Positions 5,083 to 6,218 of a stretch of 6,218 nt of DNA are shown in pieces (position 1 is the first letter of the stretch; each line of letters opens with the position of its first letter). The stretch is from JALZHR01 sp036389695 (GTDB taxonomy: Bacteria > Acidobacteriota > Blastocatellia > Pyrinomonadales > Pyrinomonadaceae): NCBI GenBank assembly GCA_036389695.1, contig DASVWG010000272.1:1-6218 (forward strand). The letters run 5' to 3'. The notes under the pieces are model-generated. The model did not search any database. It worked only from the letters and a program-made list of their open reading frames with translations, and was not told the origin of the DNA. Position numbers and translations under genes: made by a program.

Positions 5083-5928
5083 ATGAAGTTATTCGGATTT
5101 CTGACAATTTTATTTATGCTTGGAGCTGTTTATCAGGTTGCGGCGCAGGAGACGAAAATAAAATGGTTCGGACACGCCGCTTTCTCGATTACGACGCCGA
5201 AAGGCAAAATTCTGTTGATTGACCCGTGGCTCGGTAATCCTCTGAACCCGGAAGCAAAAGACGGCAAAGACCCTTTAGCTTTCGTTCCGAAAGTCGATTA
5301 TATTCTCCTGACGCACGGGCATCGCGACCATGTCGGCGACGCGGTGGAAATAGCAAAAAAAACGGGAGCGACGCTTATCAGCAATCCCGAATTAGCGGGC
5401 AATTTAGTCAAGCTGGCGGGTTTTCCGGAGAAACAAGCGCAAACGGACGCGATTATGGGAATCGGCGGCGAGATTCAAATCGCCGACGGCGAAGTGACGG
5501 CGGCAATGACCGCGGCGGTTCATTCGAGCAGCGTTTTTAATCCGAAAGCGGGCGCGACCGAAGCCGAAAGAGCCTACGGCGGAAACCCTGCCGGATTTGT
5601 CCTGATAATCAAAAACGGTCCGACAATTTATCATTCCGGCGACACGGCTTATTTCAAAGATATGGAAACCGTCGGCGAAGAATACCAAATCGATTTGGCT
5701 TTGCTCAACATCGGCGGTCATTTCGGAATGGAGCCGCGGATGGCGGCAAAAGCCGCAAAATCCGTTCGCGCAAAACTGGCTGTTCCGCAGCATTACGCCA
5801 CCTTTCCCGGCATCGCCGAAAATTCAAGCGTCTTTGCCGCCGAGCTGAAAAAACTAAAAATACCTTTTTATGAAATGAAACCCGGCGAAACGATAGTTTA
5901 TCGCGGCAAACAAATGATAAGTAAATAA
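5083..5928 (+). CDS. UPF0173-type metallo-beta-lactamase-fold metal-dependent hydrolase, exported form
   Basis: The 281-residue protein begins with a signal peptide: MKLFGFLTILFMLGAVYQVAA, with likely cleavage after Ala21 (VAA|QE). The rest follows the UPF0173 pattern from IKWFGHAAFSI (26-36) and ILLIDPWLGNP (43-53). The metal signature TH78-G-H80-R-D82-H83-VGDAVEIAKKTGA comes next, then AAVHSSS (His147), GGNPAGFVL, IYHSGDTAYF (His184, Asp187), LLNIGGHFGMEP and PQHYATFPG (His237). All expected metal ligands (His78, His80, Asp82, His83, His147, Asp187, His237) are present, so it should be a catalytically competent dinuclear metal hydrolase. Its substrate is unknown for the family. Most members are about 225-230 residues and cytoplasmic; the added length here is mainly the signal peptide and an insertion near NPLNPEAKDGKDPLAF (52-67). 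Export to the periplasm is inferred. The gene has its own strong ribosome site and follows the PNPOx-like gene by 190 bp, with no clear functional link. Confidence 0.92.
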   Translation: MKLFGFLTILFMLGAVYQVAAQETKIKWFGHAAFSITTPKGKILLIDPWLGNPLNPEAKDGKDPLAFVPKVDYILLTHGHRDHVGDAVEIAKKTGATLISNPELAGNLVKLAGFPEKQAQTDAIMGIGGEIQIADGEVTAAMTAAVHSSSVFNPKAGATEAERAYGGNPAGFVLIIKNGPTIYHSGDTAYFKDMETVGEEYQIDLALLNIGGHFGMEPRMAAKAAKSVRAKLAVPQHYATFPGIAENSSVFAAELKKLKIPFYEMKPGETIVYRGKQMISK

Positions 5929-5977
5929 AAATGCGTCCGATTCCTGCCGCGAAACTGCGAAAAGCAACGCGTTCAGC

Positions 5978-6218
5978 TCAGCGCAGCAATTTCTGCACTT
6001 CGCTGCTCGATACCGAACCGGTCGTCCACTGGAAGCTGCCTTGATTTTGCATTTCCAATCCGGCGCGTATCAGAGAGGACAGCGCCGCCCGCGCGAGCGC
6101 GCCGCCCACGCTGATGCGTTTCGCGCCCGCCTCGCTGAGCTGCGCGACGGTCGCATTTTTAATAAACGGCGCGAGAACATTCAAAGGCTTATTCAATGCG
6201 CCCGCAGCCAGTCGCACT
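5978..6218 (-). CDS. Isocitrate lyase/PEP mutase family protein, C-terminal part (runs off the right edge)
   Basis: The last 79 codons of a leftward gene end at TGA 5980-5978. The translation contains KPLNVLAPFI, ATVAQLSEAGAKRISVGGALARAAL, SSLIRAGLEMQNQGSFQW and ends SSSEVQKLLR. The KPxNVL strand, the LSEAGAKRISVGGALARA turn and the terminal helix after a G-S/T-F motif match the C-terminus of the isocitrate lyase/PEP mutase superfamily: TIM-barrel enzymes that form or cleave C-C or P-C bonds on 2-oxo or 2-hydroxy acids such as methylisocitrate, oxaloacetate or phosphonopyruvate. The catalytic loop (KKCGH-like) and the metal ligands lie outside the window, so the reaction cannot be named. The frame continues to the edge, so the start is not here. 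The gene converges on the MBL-fold hydrolase with a 49-bp gap and no clear terminator. Confidence 0.85.
   Translation of the reverse strand, partial: VRLAAGALNKPLNVLAPFIKNATVAQLSEAGAKRISVGGALARAALSSLIRAGLEMQNQGSFQWTTGSVSSSEVQKLLR

Noticed and set aside
5929..5977. Possible terminator between the convergent MBL hydrolase and isocitrate lyase-like genes
   Set aside because: No stem longer than about 4 bp and no T tract could be found in the 49 bp.

Overview
The window reads as bacterial chromosome from a Gram-negative lineage with moderate GC. The calcium-loop-type FG-GAP/VCBS repeats, the Reg_prop blades that begin just after a signal peptide, and the codon style resemble Acidobacteriota of the Blastocatellia/Pyrinomonadaceae type. 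That assignment is an inference from pattern only. No tRNA, rRNA, CRISPR array or intact insertion sequence is visible.

Layout from left to right. (1) Positions 1-253, minus strand: N-terminal part of a small exported protein of unknown function. (2) Positions 254-433: a divergent intergenic region with a perfect 13-bp inverted repeat and a promoter-like pair facing right. (3) Positions 434-1645, plus strand: a broken composite. A signal peptide and five Reg_prop (two-component-regulator propeller) blades are spread over three frames. They run directly into a C-terminal block of FG-GAP/VCBS-like repeats from what looks like a different protein. (4) Positions 1663-1706: a 44-nt near-perfect palindrome, of which the central 32 nt are perfect, between convergent genes. 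(5) Positions 3966 down to 1706, minus strand: a two-gene unit with a MocR-type regulator (GntR winged helix plus PLP aminotransferase-like domain), then, 11 nt later, an ABATE/CGNR zinc-finger regulator. (6) Positions 3967-4214: a divergent control region with good promoter candidates in both directions and two inverted repeats. (7) Positions 4215-4892, plus strand: a pyridoxamine-5'-phosphate-oxidase-like flavoprotein; a GTG start with an AGGAG ribosome site fits better than the longer ATG frame. (8) Positions 5083-5928, plus strand: a UPF0173-type metallo-beta-lactamase-fold hydrolase with a signal peptide. (9) Positions 5978-6218, minus strand: C-terminal end of an isocitrate lyase/PEP mutase superfamily enzyme.

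The clearest functional unit is the centre. A B6-binding type regulator and a CGNR zinc-finger regulator are co-transcribed and face away from a PNPOx-like flavoprotein gene, whose promoter lies in the shared control region. The simplest reading is that the MocR protein, possibly with the CGNR protein, controls its own operon and the flavoprotein gene in response to PLP or an amino compound. The left third looks degenerate, while the genes to the right are intact and closely spaced.
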